A stretch of 64,000 nt of DNA from NCBI RefSeq assembly GCF_006716765.1, contig NZ_VFPO01000001.1, positions 4,650,001-4,714,000 of the forward strand. Reading direction: 5' to 3'. The first letter of the stretch is position 1; each line of letters opens with the position of its first letter. The stretch comes from Actinomadura hallensis. Lineage in GTDB: Bacteria > Actinomycetota > Actinomycetes > Streptosporangiales > Streptosporangiaceae. The translations under genes were made by a program, and so were the position numbers. The notes beneath the pieces are model-generated. The model made no database searches and was not told the origin of the DNA. It saw only the letters and a list, made by a program, of their open reading frames with translations. Of this stretch, positions 8,107 through 16,834 are shown piece by piece.

Positions 8107-8973
8107 TCAGCCCTCGTCCGGGCTGACCAGCGTGCCGATCTTCTCACCCCGGACGGCCCGGACGATGTTGCCCTGCCCCATGAGGTCGAAGACCACGATG
8201 GGGAGCTCGTTGTCCATGCAGAGGCTGATGGCCGTGGCGTCCATGACCTTCAGACCCCGCTGTAGAACTTCACCGTAATCCAAACGGTCGAACTTGACCG
8301 CGTGCGGATTCTTTCTTGGGTCGGCGTCGTAGACACCGTCCACCTGAGTTCCCTTCAGCACCGCCTCTGCACCGATCTCCAGCGCGCGCTGGGCGGCGGT
8401 GGTGTCGGTGGAGAAGAACGGCTGCCCGAGGCCGGCCCCGAAGATGACGACACGGCCCTTCTCCAGGTGCCGGATGGCGCGCCGCGGAATGTACGGCTCG
8501 GCCACCTGGCTCATGGTGATGGCGGTCTGCACGCGGGTGTCGAGCCCTAGCTTCTCCAGGAAGTCCTGGAGGGCGAGGCAGTTGATGACGGTGCCGATCA
8601 TCCCCATGTAGTCGGCGCGGCCCCGGTCCATGCCGCGCTCGGCCATCACGGCGCCGCGGAACATGTTGCCGCCGCCGCACACGACGGCGACCTGCACGCC
8701 CTCCCGCACCGCATCCGCGATGGCCTCGGCCACATGCTGGACGATCTCGGGGTCGATGCCGAGAGGCTCGCGTCCCGCGAACGCCTCCCCGGACAGCTTC
8801 AGCAGCACCCGCTTCCAGCCCGCGCGGGGGGCGTGCTGGACGGACGCGTTCTCGCCGGTCTCGCGCCGACCTGGCGCGCCGCCGGGGCCGTGGCCGACGG
8901 CCCCGTTGCGATCGGAGGCGTTCCGATCGGACGACGAGGCCGCCGTCGCGCTAGTGGTCGTCTTGTCCGGCAC
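8107..8973 (-). CDS. pyrH: UMP kinase PyrH
   Basis: PyrH phosphorylates UMP to UDP for pyrimidine supply. The catalytic core begins at about residue 53 with 'KRVLLKLSGEAF' and contains 'VCGGGNMFRG', 'DYMGMIGT' and 'VDGVYDADPRKNP', all diagnostic of the bacterial hexameric enzyme. The 288-residue product carries an extra 51-residue Ser/Gly/Asn-rich N-terminus. The GTG start at 8973 is supported by GAGGAGG 8 nt upstream and there is no later in-frame start before the core, so the extension appears real. Confidence 0.97.
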   Translation of the reverse strand: MPDKTTTSATAASSSDRNASDRNGAVGHGPGGAPGRRETGENASVQHAPRAGWKRVLLKLSGEAFAGREPLGIDPEIVQHVAEAIADAVREGVQVAVVCGGGNMFRGAVMAERGMDRGRADYMGMIGTVINCLALQDFLEKLGLDTRVQTAITMSQVAEPYIPRRAIRHLEKGRVVIFGAGLGQPFFSTDTTAAQRALEIGAEAVLKGTQVDGVYDADPRKNPHAVKFDRLDYGEVLQRGLKVMDATAISLCMDNELPIVVFDLMGQGNIVRAVRGEKIGTLVSPDEG

Positions 8974-9040
8974 GTCGGCGGCCTCCTCGTTCCTTCACGG
9001 TCTCTGACGGGTACCCGATGCTCCTGCCTCCAGGGTGCCC

Positions 9041-9877
9041 TTACGCCTGCCCGACCTTGAAGCGGGCGAAGCGGACGACCTTCACGCCGGCCTCGTCGAG
9101 GACCTTCGCGATCGTCTTCTTCGGGTCCTTCACGAACGCCTGCTCGAGCAGCACGAAGTCGCGGAAGTAGGCGTTCACGCGGCCCTCGACGATCTTCGGG
9201 ATGGCCTGCTCGGGCTTGCCCTCCTCGCGGGTGAGCTGCTCGGCGAGCGCCCGCTCCTTCTCGATCGCCTCGGCGGGGATGTCCTCGCGGGTGAGGTACT
9301 TGGGCGCCATCGCCGCGATCTGCTGGGCGACGTCCTTGGCGACCTCGGCGTTCTCCTTGTCCAGCTCGACCAGCACACCGGTGGTCGGCGGCAGGGACGG
9401 GTCGGACTTGTGCAGGTAGCTGGCCACGTAGGCGCCCTTGAAGTGGACGAAGCGGCGCAGCTCCAGCTTCTCGCCGATCGTGGCGCTGTGCTCCTCGATC
9501 AGGGACTGGACGGTCTTGCCCGGCTCGATCTCGGCGGCCAGGAGCGCCTCGACGTCCTCGACGCCGCTGCCGGCGGCGAACTCGACCAGGCGGTTCGCCA
9601 GCTCGATGAACTGCTCGTTCTTGGCGACGAAGTCGGTCTCGCAGTTGAGCTCGAGCAGCGCGCCGTCACCGGAGTTCGCGAAGTGCTCGGCGACGAGCCC
9701 GTTCGCGGCGGTGCGCTCGGCGCGCTTGCCGACGTCCTTGGCGCCCTTGAGACGCAGCAGCTCGGTCGCCTTCTCGAAGTCGCCGTCGGCCTCGGTGAGG
9801 GCGTTCTTCACTGCCATCATTCCGGCGCCGGTCAGGTCGCGCAGCCGCTTGACGTCAGCGGTGGTGAAGTTGGCCAT
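9041..9877 (-). CDS. tsf: elongation factor Ts
   Basis: EF-Ts exchanges GDP for GTP on EF-Tu. The 278-residue protein starts MANFTTADVKRLRDLTGAG with the EF-Ts N-terminal UBA-like domain and has 'CETDFVAKNEQF' (about residues 80-91), the signature that contacts EF-Tu. It follows rpsB in the standard operon. Confidence 0.98.
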   Translation of the reverse strand: MANFTTADVKRLRDLTGAGMMAVKNALTEADGDFEKATELLRLKGAKDVGKRAERTAANGLVAEHFANSGDGALLELNCETDFVAKNEQFIELANRLVEFAAGSGVEDVEALLAAEIEPGKTVQSLIEEHSATIGEKLELRRFVHFKGAYVASYLHKSDPSLPPTTGVLVELDKENAEVAKDVAQQIAAMAPKYLTREDIPAEAIEKERALAEQLTREEGKPEQAIPKIVEGRVNAYFRDFVLLEQAFVKDPKKTIAKVLDEAGVKVVRFARFKVGQA

Positions 9878-9961
9878 CGCTCTTTTCGCTTCTCTCGTCT
9901 GTGGTCGTGGGACCCGCGACGGCCCGGCGGCGGCCCCAGCGGCCCCGCCGGGCCACGGGGA

Positions 9962-10867
9962 TCAAGCCTTCTCGGCCTCGGCGGGCTTCGGAGCCTCCTG
10001 CGCGCCCTGGGCCTCCTGAGGCTGCGCCTCGGAGCCCGCCTGGGCCTCCGGAGCCTGCTCGGACGCGGCGGCCTCGGCGGCCTGCTTGTTCTCCAGCAGC
10101 TCGCGCTCCCACTCGGCCAGCGGCTCGGCGGAGGCCGCGGCCTCGGCGGGCTTGTCGTCGCCGCCGGACGCGCCCGCGCGGGCGAGCAGGCCGTCGGCGA
10201 CGGCGTCGGCCACGACGCGGGTCAGCAGGCTGACGCTGCGGATGGCGTCGTCGTTGCCGGGAACCGGGTAGTCGACCTCGTCCGGGTCGCAGTTCGTGTC
10301 GAGGATCGCCACGACGGGGATGCCGAGCTTCTTGGCCTCGTTGACCGCGATGTGCTCCTTCTTGGTGTCCACGATCCAGATGGCGCTGGGAACCTTCGCC
10401 ATGTCGCGGATACCGCCGAGCGTGCGCTCCAGCTTGTCCTTCTCACGGCGCAGGCCGAGGAGCTCCTTCTTGGTCATGCCGGAGCCGGCCACGTCGTCGT
10501 AGTTGATCTCCTCCAGCTCCTTGAGCCGCGTGAGCCGCTTGTGGACGGTGGAGAAGTTGGTGAGCATGCCGCCCAGCCAGCGCTGGTTGACGAAAGGCAT
10601 GCCGACGCGGGTCGCCTGCTCGGCGATGGACTCCTGCGCCTGCTTCTTGGTGCCGACGAAGAGGATCGTGCCGCCGTGGGCGACCGTCGCCTTCACGAAC
10701 TCGTACGCGCGGTCGATGTAGGACAGCGACTGCTGCAGGTCGATGATGTAGATGCCGTTGCGCTCGGTGAGAATGAAGCGCTTCATCTTCGGGTTCCACC
10801 GGCGGGTCTGGTGGCCGAAGTGGACGCCGCTCTCAAGGAGCTGCCGCATGGTGACGACGGGTGCCAT
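9962..10867 (-). CDS. rpsB: 30S ribosomal protein S2
   Basis: S2 binds the 30S head-body junction. The 301-residue product starts MAPVVTMRQLLESGVHFGHQ and contains 'KMKRFILTERNGIYIIDL' and 'NQRWLGGMLTNF', both S2 signatures. The ATG at 10867 is chosen because it matches the family start; the frame is open upstream without homology. The C-terminal 60 residues are an Ala/Glu/Gln-rich tail (about 243-301), longer than in E. coli S2 and common in actinomycetes. Confidence 0.98.
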   Translation of the reverse strand: MAPVVTMRQLLESGVHFGHQTRRWNPKMKRFILTERNGIYIIDLQQSLSYIDRAYEFVKATVAHGGTILFVGTKKQAQESIAEQATRVGMPFVNQRWLGGMLTNFSTVHKRLTRLKELEEINYDDVAGSGMTKKELLGLRREKDKLERTLGGIRDMAKVPSAIWIVDTKKEHIAVNEAKKLGIPVVAILDTNCDPDEVDYPVPGNDDAIRSVSLLTRVVADAVADGLLARAGASGGDDKPAEAAASAEPLAEWERELLENKQAAEAAASEQAPEAQAGSEAQPQEAQGAQEAPKPAEAEKA

Positions 10868-11253
10868 TGCCCGTGCTCTCCTTCTCTGGCCCTGCCGGGC
10901 CGCATTTGGTTGTCTGCCTACGCCCGGGTGACGTCCCACCGTCGCTGTGGCGACGGACCGAGGGACGGCGCCCCACCATGTCGGTGGCATGCGGACGCGT
11001 GAAATCAGCCGCCCGGACACCTCCTGGCGGCTGTGACCCGTCTCCGGGTCTTGACCCTCCGCTCAGCGTGAGCGGCTTCTCATCGGCCCACCCTGGGGGC
11101 GGATCGTCGACGGCCTGGCCCTGGCCGGTGTCCTTTCGGGCACTCCTACAGATTATCAGGGCCCGGAGCCGCCGGGGAATCAACGTTCACGGCCGTTATC
11201 CACAATCCGCGAGTTCCTCGCGGCCGGTGCGGCGGGCCGTGCAGGCTCGATCC
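10868..11253. other. divergent gap between rpsB and the M23 gene
   Basis: This 386-bp region must hold the rpsB promoter and leader (minus) and the M23 promoter (plus). A possible -10 for rpsB, TAATCT or GATAAT on the minus strand, lies at 11150-11157. A perfect DnaA box lies at 11196-11204. No small gene is convincing. Confidence 0.4.
11196..11204 (+). promoter_or_regulatory. perfect DnaA box (TTATCCACA)
   Basis: TTATCCACA on the plus strand, 50 bp before the M23 peptidase start and inside the rpsB/M23 divergent gap. It is one of three perfect boxes between 3.3 and 13.7 kb. Confidence 0.55.
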
Positions 11254-11955
11254 ATGCCGATTCTGACACTGCTCCTGACCTGCGTGATCGCCGCCGGGAC
11301 GCCGGGCCTGGACGCCTGGCGATGGCCCCTGGGGCCGCCCGCCCCACGGATCGTCGCGGGCTTCTCCCCGCCGGCGTCCCCCTGGGGCCCCGGCCACCGG
11401 GGCGTGGACCTCGCGGCACGGCCGGAGCAGCCCGTCCACGCCGCCGGACCGGGCCGCGTCGCCTACGCCGACCGCCTGGCGGGACGCGGCGTCGTCGCCA
11501 TCGACCACGGCCCCCTGCGGACCACGTACCTGCCCGTCCGTCCCAGTGTGACCGTCGGTCACCAGGTCGCCGCCGGCGCGCGGATCGGGGTCGTCGAGGA
11601 CGGCCGTTCTCACTGCCCGACCCCGTGCCTGCACTGGGGCCTGCGCCGCGGCCCCGTCTACCTGAACCCGCTCACCCTCGTGGAGCGCCGCGTCCGCCTA
11701 CTCCCCCTCTGGAGTCAGCCCTCTCCGTCGCCCACTGACCGCGTCCCCGAGCCCGCGTCCGACCCCGAGCCGAGGATGACCTTGCGTGACGCGACCACGG
11801 CCACGGGCGGTGCCCTGACGGGCATGGTCATGGCCTTCACGTTGGCCTTCACCTGGCGCCGCACCCGCGCCCGCTATCGCCTCCACAGCCGACGCCGTCC
11901 CCCGTCAGGCGTAGTCAACCTCTCCCAAGAACGCCGCCTACGCCGCACCCCCTGA
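11254..11955 (+). CDS. secreted M23 (LytM-like) peptidase-fold protein with altered active site
   Basis: The 233-residue protein has an N-terminal signal-like segment (1-20), an M23 domain (about 25-145) and a C-terminal hydrophobic segment followed by basic residues (about 183-210). M23 enzymes are zinc endopeptidases that cut peptidoglycan cross-bridges. The first zinc motif HxxxD is present (H48, D52, in GHRGVDLAA). The second, normally HxH, reads C125-L126-H127 in 'CPTPCLHWGL', so the zinc ligand stays but the first histidine is cysteine. It may be non-catalytic, as LytM domains of EnvC and NlpD are. An M23 gene next to rpsB is common in actinomycetes. Confidence 0.8.
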   Translation: MPILTLLLTCVIAAGTPGLDAWRWPLGPPAPRIVAGFSPPASPWGPGHRGVDLAARPEQPVHAAGPGRVAYADRLAGRGVVAIDHGPLRTTYLPVRPSVTVGHQVAAGARIGVVEDGRSHCPTPCLHWGLRRGPVYLNPLTLVERRVRLLPLWSQPSPSPTDRVPEPASDPEPRMTLRDATTATGGALTGMVMAFTLAFTWRRTRARYRLHSRRRPPSGVVNLSQERRLRRTP

Positions 11956-12692
11956 CTCCCCACCGCCCACACGCCCTGCCAGAACCCCCGAACACCCCAT
12001 CCCCACCCGCGCCCGGACAACTGCGCAGGGAGACAAGCCACCCAGTGGGCTGCCGGGGGTGCGCCGACGATCAACGGCTTGAACCGACGCCTGACGGTGG
12101 CGCGCCACCCGACACCCGAGCAAGGGGCCACCGCAGGCGGCGCAAGGTTTGGACCTGCTCGTCACCATGCCCGGGCGTGCCGGCGCCCCGGAGCCGGACA
12201 GGAGCCGCGGCGCTCGCTCGGCCAGGACGGCGACGGCCGCCGAGCGCCAGAGCGGCGAGGGGCGCAGCGCAGCGAGGGGCGCAGCGCGGTGGGCTGCCGC
12301 GCCGGACGCTGGCCGGCGGTGCGGAGCCGGTGGGCCAGCGCAGCCCAACTAGCGCCGCAGCCATCGACGAGGTGTGAGTTGCCCAGCCAGCGGCGGGACG
12401 GCTGGTGTGCGGCGTCCAGCCGCCCGCGCCATGACCGTGACCAGTGGTCCGCCCCGGCGGCGCGCGGTGGCGTAGCCGGAGACGAGCGATGCCGAGCAGG
12501 ACCGTCATCCGGACGAGGGCAGCCAGTCCAGCGCAGCGTCATAGCCGGAACTGGTGGCGGCCGACTACGCCGTTCCCAGCATTCGGCCGCCTAGATCGAC
12601 CGTCGCGGCGGCGTGGGGGCCGTTTAGGGGCCCGCGGTCAGTCGGGCAAAAGGCCTGATCAGTTCGGGTGGCGCTCACCCGGGTGCTCATTG
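11956..12692. other. gene-free stretch with short tandem repeats
   Basis: No gene is recognised between the M23 and xerC genes. The sequence is arginine/proline/alanine coding noise on both strands. A perfect 16-bp tandem unit, GCGAGGGGCGCAGCGC, begins at 12255 and again at 12272. In Streptomyces the sporulation sigma gene whiG lies in this neighbourhood; none is present here. Confidence 0.45.
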
Positions 12693-13643
12693 TCAGGCGG
12701 GGTGGGTGCCTCGGGGGTGGGCCTGGCGGTGGACCTGTTTGAGTCGTTCGGCGGATACATGGGTGTAGATCTGGGTGGTCTGGAGGGACGCGTGGCCGAG
12801 GATCTCCTGGACGCTCCGCAAGTCGGCACCGCCTTCGAGGAGATGTGTCGCGGCGCTGTGGCGCAGGCCGTGGGGGCTCAGGTCGGGCATATCGCCTACC
12901 TCGGCGATCCGTGCGTGGACAATGCGTCGTGCACTGGTGGGGTGGAGGCGCCCCCCACGTGTGCCGAGGAAGAGGGCCGGGCCGCTGTTCTCAGTCGCCA
13001 GTTCCGGGCGCCCTGCTCGCAGCCAGTCCTGGATGGCGCGGGCGGCGGGCTCCCCCACGGGAACGATACGTTCACGGTTCCCTTTGCCGTGGACTCGGAC
13101 GGTCCCCCGGCCGGTGTCCAGGTCGTCGATGTCGAGACCGCAGAGCTCGCTCACGCGCACGCCCGTCCCATAGAGCAGCTCTAGAACGGCCAGGTCACGA
13201 AGACCCACGGGGCCTTGGACGTCCATCTTGTCGAGCAGGCGTGCGGCGTCGTCCTGGCTGAGGACATCCGGCAGATCACGGTGTCGTTTGGGAGTGCCCA
13301 GCAAAAGCCCTGGGTCGTCCTGCAGAAGTCCACGCCGATGCAGGTGCCGGGTGAAGGCGCGGGCAGCCGCCGTACGGCGGGCCAGGGTGGCGCGGGAGCG
13401 GCCCAGCGCGTGCTGGTGGGCGAGCCAGGCGCGCAGTAGCGACACGTCGATCCCCGCTGGCTCCGTCACACCGACGCCCGCGGCGTAAGCGACGAGGGCC
13501 CTCAGATCACCGAGGTAGGCCCGCATCGTGTGCGGGGAGACGTCGCGTTCCGCTCGCAGATGCCGCCCGAAGTCGGAGATGGCCTCCTCCAGCGCATTGG
13601 TCACAGCGTCACGCTGCGCCAACGTCCCGCGTGAAGCAAGCAC
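12693..13643 (-). CDS. xerC: tyrosine recombinase XerC
   Basis: XerC/XerD resolve chromosome dimers at dif. The 316-residue protein has an N-terminal SAM-like DNA-binding domain (about 20-105) and the full catalytic set: R163 (TGVRVSEL), K187 (GKGNRER), H258 and R261 (HGLRHSAATHLLE), H284 (GHASL) and Y293 (QIYTHV). Size and sequence fit host Xer proteins rather than phage integrases, which are usually longer and more divergent. The start is uncertain: GTG at 13643 or GTG at 13604, neither with a clear ribosome site. It faces away from yraN. Confidence 0.9.
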   Translation of the reverse strand: MLASRGTLAQRDAVTNALEEAISDFGRHLRAERDVSPHTMRAYLGDLRALVAYAAGVGVTEPAGIDVSLLRAWLAHQHALGRSRATLARRTAAARAFTRHLHRRGLLQDDPGLLLGTPKRHRDLPDVLSQDDAARLLDKMDVQGPVGLRDLAVLELLYGTGVRVSELCGLDIDDLDTGRGTVRVHGKGNRERIVPVGEPAARAIQDWLRAGRPELATENSGPALFLGTRGGRLHPTSARRIVHARIAEVGDMPDLSPHGLRHSAATHLLEGGADLRSVQEILGHASLQTTQIYTHVSAERLKQVHRQAHPRGTHPA

Positions 13644-13685
13644 CGCACGCCGCTTCGAGCGAGCCGCCGGGGAGGTTCCGCGAAG

Positions 13686-13694
13686 TTATCCACA
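13686..13694 (+). promoter_or_regulatory. perfect DnaA box (TTATCCACA)
   Basis: The box lies in the 114-bp divergent gap between xerC and yraN and extends to CGAAGTTATCCACA, identical over 14 bp to the context of the box at 3328. Confidence 0.55.
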
Positions 13695-13757
13695 GACAGC
13701 GAATGCTTGAACACGAAGCGTCATGCTCCGGCAGCTTCGAAGGCCGGAGGTGAGGCC

Positions 13758-14111
13758 ATGAGAGCCCATATCAGTCTCGGCCGGCGCGGCGAGGACGCGG
13801 CCGCCGAATACCTGACCGGACTCGGCTGGACGATCGTCGAGCGCAACTGGCGGTGCGACGACGGCGAGATCGACATCGTCGCCCACGACGGCCGCCGGCA
13901 CGTCGTCTGCGAGGTGAAGACCCGCGGGTCGGCCCGGTTCGGCGACCCTCTCGAAGCGATCACCGCGGAGAAGGCCGCCCGCCTGAGGCGCCTGGCCGGG
14001 CGGTGGGCCGCCGCGCGGAGCGCCGGCGGCCCGCGCGTGCGGGTGGACGTCCTCGGCCTCGTCGCCGACGGAGACGGCTTCACGATCGACCACCTGCGGG
14101 AGGTGTGCTGA
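13758..14111 (+). CDS. yraN: UPF0102 family nuclease-like protein YraN
   Basis: The 117-residue protein has the YraN motifs: 'GEDAAAEYL', 'ERNWRC', 'GEIDIVA' and 'VCEVKTR', the last two matching a restriction-endonuclease-like D...ExK core. The family is small, conserved and often next to rnhB or dprA; its role is thought to be in DNA processing but is not settled. The ATG at 13758 has GGAGGTGAGG just upstream and is preferred over a TTG at 13707. Its stop directly abuts the yifB start. Confidence 0.9.
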   Translation: MRAHISLGRRGEDAAAEYLTGLGWTIVERNWRCDDGEIDIVAHDGRRHVVCEVKTRGSARFGDPLEAITAEKAARLRRLAGRWAAARSAGGPRVRVDVLGLVADGDGFTIDHLREVC

Positions 14112-15665
14112 ATGACGCTCGCCAAGACCCGCTCGGTGTCCCTGGTCGGGGTCGACGGCTTCGTGGTGGACGTCGAGGCGGCCATCACCAGCGGCGTCCC
14201 TGGCCTGCATCTGGTCGGCCTGCCGGACACGGCGCTCAGCGAGTCCCGCGACCGGGTGCGCGCCGCGATCTTCAATTCGGGCGAGGATTGGCCCAACCGG
14301 CATGTCACGGTGTCGCTGTCCCCGGCGAGCATGCCGAAGAAGGGCTCGACCTTCGATCTGAGCATCGCCGTGGCACTGCTCGCGGCGGCCGAGGCCGTTC
14401 CCCCTCGGTCCTGCGCCGAGCTGGTCCTGATCGGCGAACTCGGCCTGGACGGCCGGCTCCGCCCCATTCAGGGCGTCCTCCCCGCCGTGCTCGCCGCCGC
14501 CAACCAGGGCTGCCACACGGTGGTCGTCCCGCGCGCCAACGCGGCGGAGGCCGAGCTCGTCCCGGGCATGAAGGTGGTGTCCGTGAGGACGCTGCGCGGC
14601 CTTCTGAGCTTCCTGCGCGACGAACCGCCGCCCATCGAGGAGGACGCAGAGGACGATTCGCCGCCGCCCCAGAGGGGACGGGCCCTACGGCAGCAGGACA
14701 TCTCACCCGACCTCGACCTCAACGACGTCCGCGGGCAGGCCGAGGCACGCCGGGCACTGGAGATCAGCGCCGCGGGAGGACATCACCTCTTCTTCACCGG
14801 CCCGCCCGGCTGCGGGAAGACCATGCTCGCCCAGCGGCTGCCGACACTGATGCCGCCCCTTGAGCCCGACATCGCGCTGGAGGTCACCGCGATCCACTCC
14901 GTCGCGGGGACCCTCCGGCCCGGCCAGCCGCTGATCACCCAGCCGCCGTTCTACGCGCCGCACCACACCGCCTCGCGCGCCTCGATGGTGGGCGGCGGGT
15001 CGGGTCGCGTCCTCCAGCCGGGCGCGGTGTCCCTCGCGCACCGGGGGATTCTCTTCCTCGACGAGGCGCCGGAGTTCTTCGGGAGCACGCTCGACGCCCT
15101 TCGCCAGCCGCTCGAAGAGGGCGAGGTACGGATCAACCGGATCGAGGGCATGGCGCGGTTTCCTGCACGGTTCACACTCGTCCTGGCGGCGAACCCGTGC
15201 CCGTGCGCCGCGGCCAAGCAGGTCGACTGCTCCTGCGCGCCCGGCGTCCGCCGCAAGTACGCGGCCCGCCTGTCGGGGCCGCTGCTCGACCGCATCGACC
15301 TCAAGCTCGAGCTGACACCGGCCAGCAGGGCCGAGCTCCGGTACGACCTGGAGTTCGCCGAGTCCAGCAAGGTCGTCGCCGAACGCGTCCAGCTCGCCAG
15401 GGAACGAACGCTCAGACGCCTGGCCGGGACCCCATGGCGTTCCAACGCCGAGATCCCGGGACCGGAACTGCGCCGCCGTTTCACTCCCTCTGGAGAGGCG
15501 ATGCAGAGCGCCGACGATGCGCTGCAGAGGGGAACGCTCAGCGCGCGCGGCCTCGACCGCGTCCTGAGGGTCGCCTGGACGATCGCCGATCTGGCGGGGC
15601 ATGACGAGCCGGATCCGGACGACGTCGGCGGCGCGCTCGCCCTCTGGTCGGCGGGGCGCCCATGA
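14112..15665 (+). CDS. comM: YifB/ComM-family AAA+ ATPase (Mg-chelatase-like)
   Basis: The 517-residue protein has the N-terminal ChlI/Lon-protease-like domain ('GLPDTALSESRDRVRAA', 'MPKKGSTFDL'), the AAA+ module with Walker A 'GPPGCGKT' (about 234) and Walker B 'GILFLDEAPEF', and the C-terminal Mg-chelatase helical domain. ComM is a hexameric helicase that promotes branch migration during natural transformation. The name yifB is also used. It sits between yraN and dprA with no gap on either side, so the three form one operon for uptake or processing of single-stranded DNA. Confidence 0.93.
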   Translation: MTLAKTRSVSLVGVDGFVVDVEAAITSGVPGLHLVGLPDTALSESRDRVRAAIFNSGEDWPNRHVTVSLSPASMPKKGSTFDLSIAVALLAAAEAVPPRSCAELVLIGELGLDGRLRPIQGVLPAVLAAANQGCHTVVVPRANAAEAELVPGMKVVSVRTLRGLLSFLRDEPPPIEEDAEDDSPPPQRGRALRQQDISPDLDLNDVRGQAEARRALEISAAGGHHLFFTGPPGCGKTMLAQRLPTLMPPLEPDIALEVTAIHSVAGTLRPGQPLITQPPFYAPHHTASRASMVGGGSGRVLQPGAVSLAHRGILFLDEAPEFFGSTLDALRQPLEEGEVRINRIEGMARFPARFTLVLAANPCPCAAAKQVDCSCAPGVRRKYAARLSGPLLDRIDLKLELTPASRAELRYDLEFAESSKVVAERVQLARERTLRRLAGTPWRSNAEIPGPELRRRFTPSGEAMQSADDALQRGTLSARGLDRVLRVAWTIADLAGHDEPDPDDVGGALALWSAGRP

Positions 15666-16834
15666 GCGACGAACGGACCGCACGCGCAACCCTCACCGCC
15701 GTGGCCGAGCCCGGGGACACGTTCCTCAACCGGATCATCGACCATGCGGGCGCCGAGCAGGCACTCGAATCGATCCGCACCGGCACCCTCCCCGAAGGAC
15801 TGCTCGCCGACGTGAAGGAGGTCAGACGGCTCGAGCAGTGGCGCATCCGGCTGATCGCCGCCGAACCCGACCAGGACATGGCCGTGTGCGCCCGGTTCCG
15901 CGGACGCCTCATCTGCCCGGGAGACCCCGAATGGCCCACGACCCTCGACGACCTCGGCGACGGACGCCCCTACGCCCTGTGGCTGCGCGGCCCCGGCGAC
16001 CTGCGCAACGCCTGCCTGCGCTCGGTGGCGGTCGTCGGTTCCCGCGCCGCGTCGCCCTACGGCCTGCGCGCGGCCTCGGACTTCGCCTCGGAACTGGCCG
16101 ACCGCGGCTGGACGGTGATCTCCGGCGGCGCGCTCGGGATCGACGCCGCCGCCCACCGCGGCGCCCTGGCCGCCGACGGCCCCACCGTCGCCGTCCTGGC
16201 CAACGGCGTCGACGTCCCGTACCCGGCGTCCAACGAGGGCCTGTTCGCGGAGCTGGCCCGGCGCTGCCTGCTGGTGAGCGAGTCGCCGCCGGGCACCCAC
16301 CCGCACCGCCTGAGGTTCCTCGTCCGCAACCGGGTCATCGCCGCCCTGTCCCGCGGGACGGTGATCGTCGAGGCGGAGGCCCGCAGCGGCGCCCTCAACA
16401 CCGCCGGCTGGGCGGCCAAGCTCGGCCGCGTCGTCATGGCCGTGCCGGGACCGGTCACCAGCCGTACGTCGGTCGGCTGCCACCGGCTGCTGCGTGAGGA
16501 GGGCACCACGCTCGTCACCCGCACCGAGGAGATCATCGAAGCGGTGGGAAGCATCGGCGCGGACCTCGCCCCGCCGCCGCGCACGCCCGTCCTGCCCCGC
16601 GACCGCCTCGAACCGGTCACCCGCGCCATCCTGGAGGCGTTCCCCGCCCGAGGCACGACCGGCCCCGCCGAACTGGCCGTCAAGGCGGGCGTCGACCTGA
16701 CCAAGGTCAACGCCAAACTCGGCCTTCTGGCCGCGGCAGGCTTCGTCGAACGTGCCTCCGCGGGCTGGCGCCTGACCGCGTCCGGGAAAGCACCCAAGCC
16801 GCTCACAGGCCACCCCGAGCCCCCAGAGCCATAG
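15662..16834 (+). CDS. dprA: DNA processing protein DprA
   Basis: DprA binds incoming single-stranded DNA and loads RecA. The 390-residue protein has the extended Rossmann fold core with 'VAVVGSRAASPYG' (about 121), 'SGGALGIDAAAHRGAL', 'VLANGVDVPYP' and 'GTVIVEAEARSGAL', and a C-terminal winged-helix domain (about 315-378). Its ATG overlaps the yifB stop (ATGA), showing tight coupling. The operon is on the plus strand, against the direction of the flanking core genes. Confidence 0.96.
   Translation: MSDERTARATLTAVAEPGDTFLNRIIDHAGAEQALESIRTGTLPEGLLADVKEVRRLEQWRIRLIAAEPDQDMAVCARFRGRLICPGDPEWPTTLDDLGDGRPYALWLRGPGDLRNACLRSVAVVGSRAASPYGLRAASDFASELADRGWTVISGGALGIDAAAHRGALAADGPTVAVLANGVDVPYPASNEGLFAELARRCLLVSESPPGTHPHRLRFLVRNRVIAALSRGTVIVEAEARSGALNTAGWAAKLGRVVMAVPGPVTSRTSVGCHRLLREEGTTLVTRTEEIIEAVGSIGADLAPPPRTPVLPRDRLEPVTRAILEAFPARGTTGPAELAVKAGVDLTKVNAKLGLLAAAGFVERASAGWRLTASGKAPKPLTGHPEPPEP

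Noticed and set aside
12693..13643. Prophage or integrative element integrase
   Set aside because: The protein fits host XerC in length and motifs; no phage genes, attachment repeats or excisionase are near.
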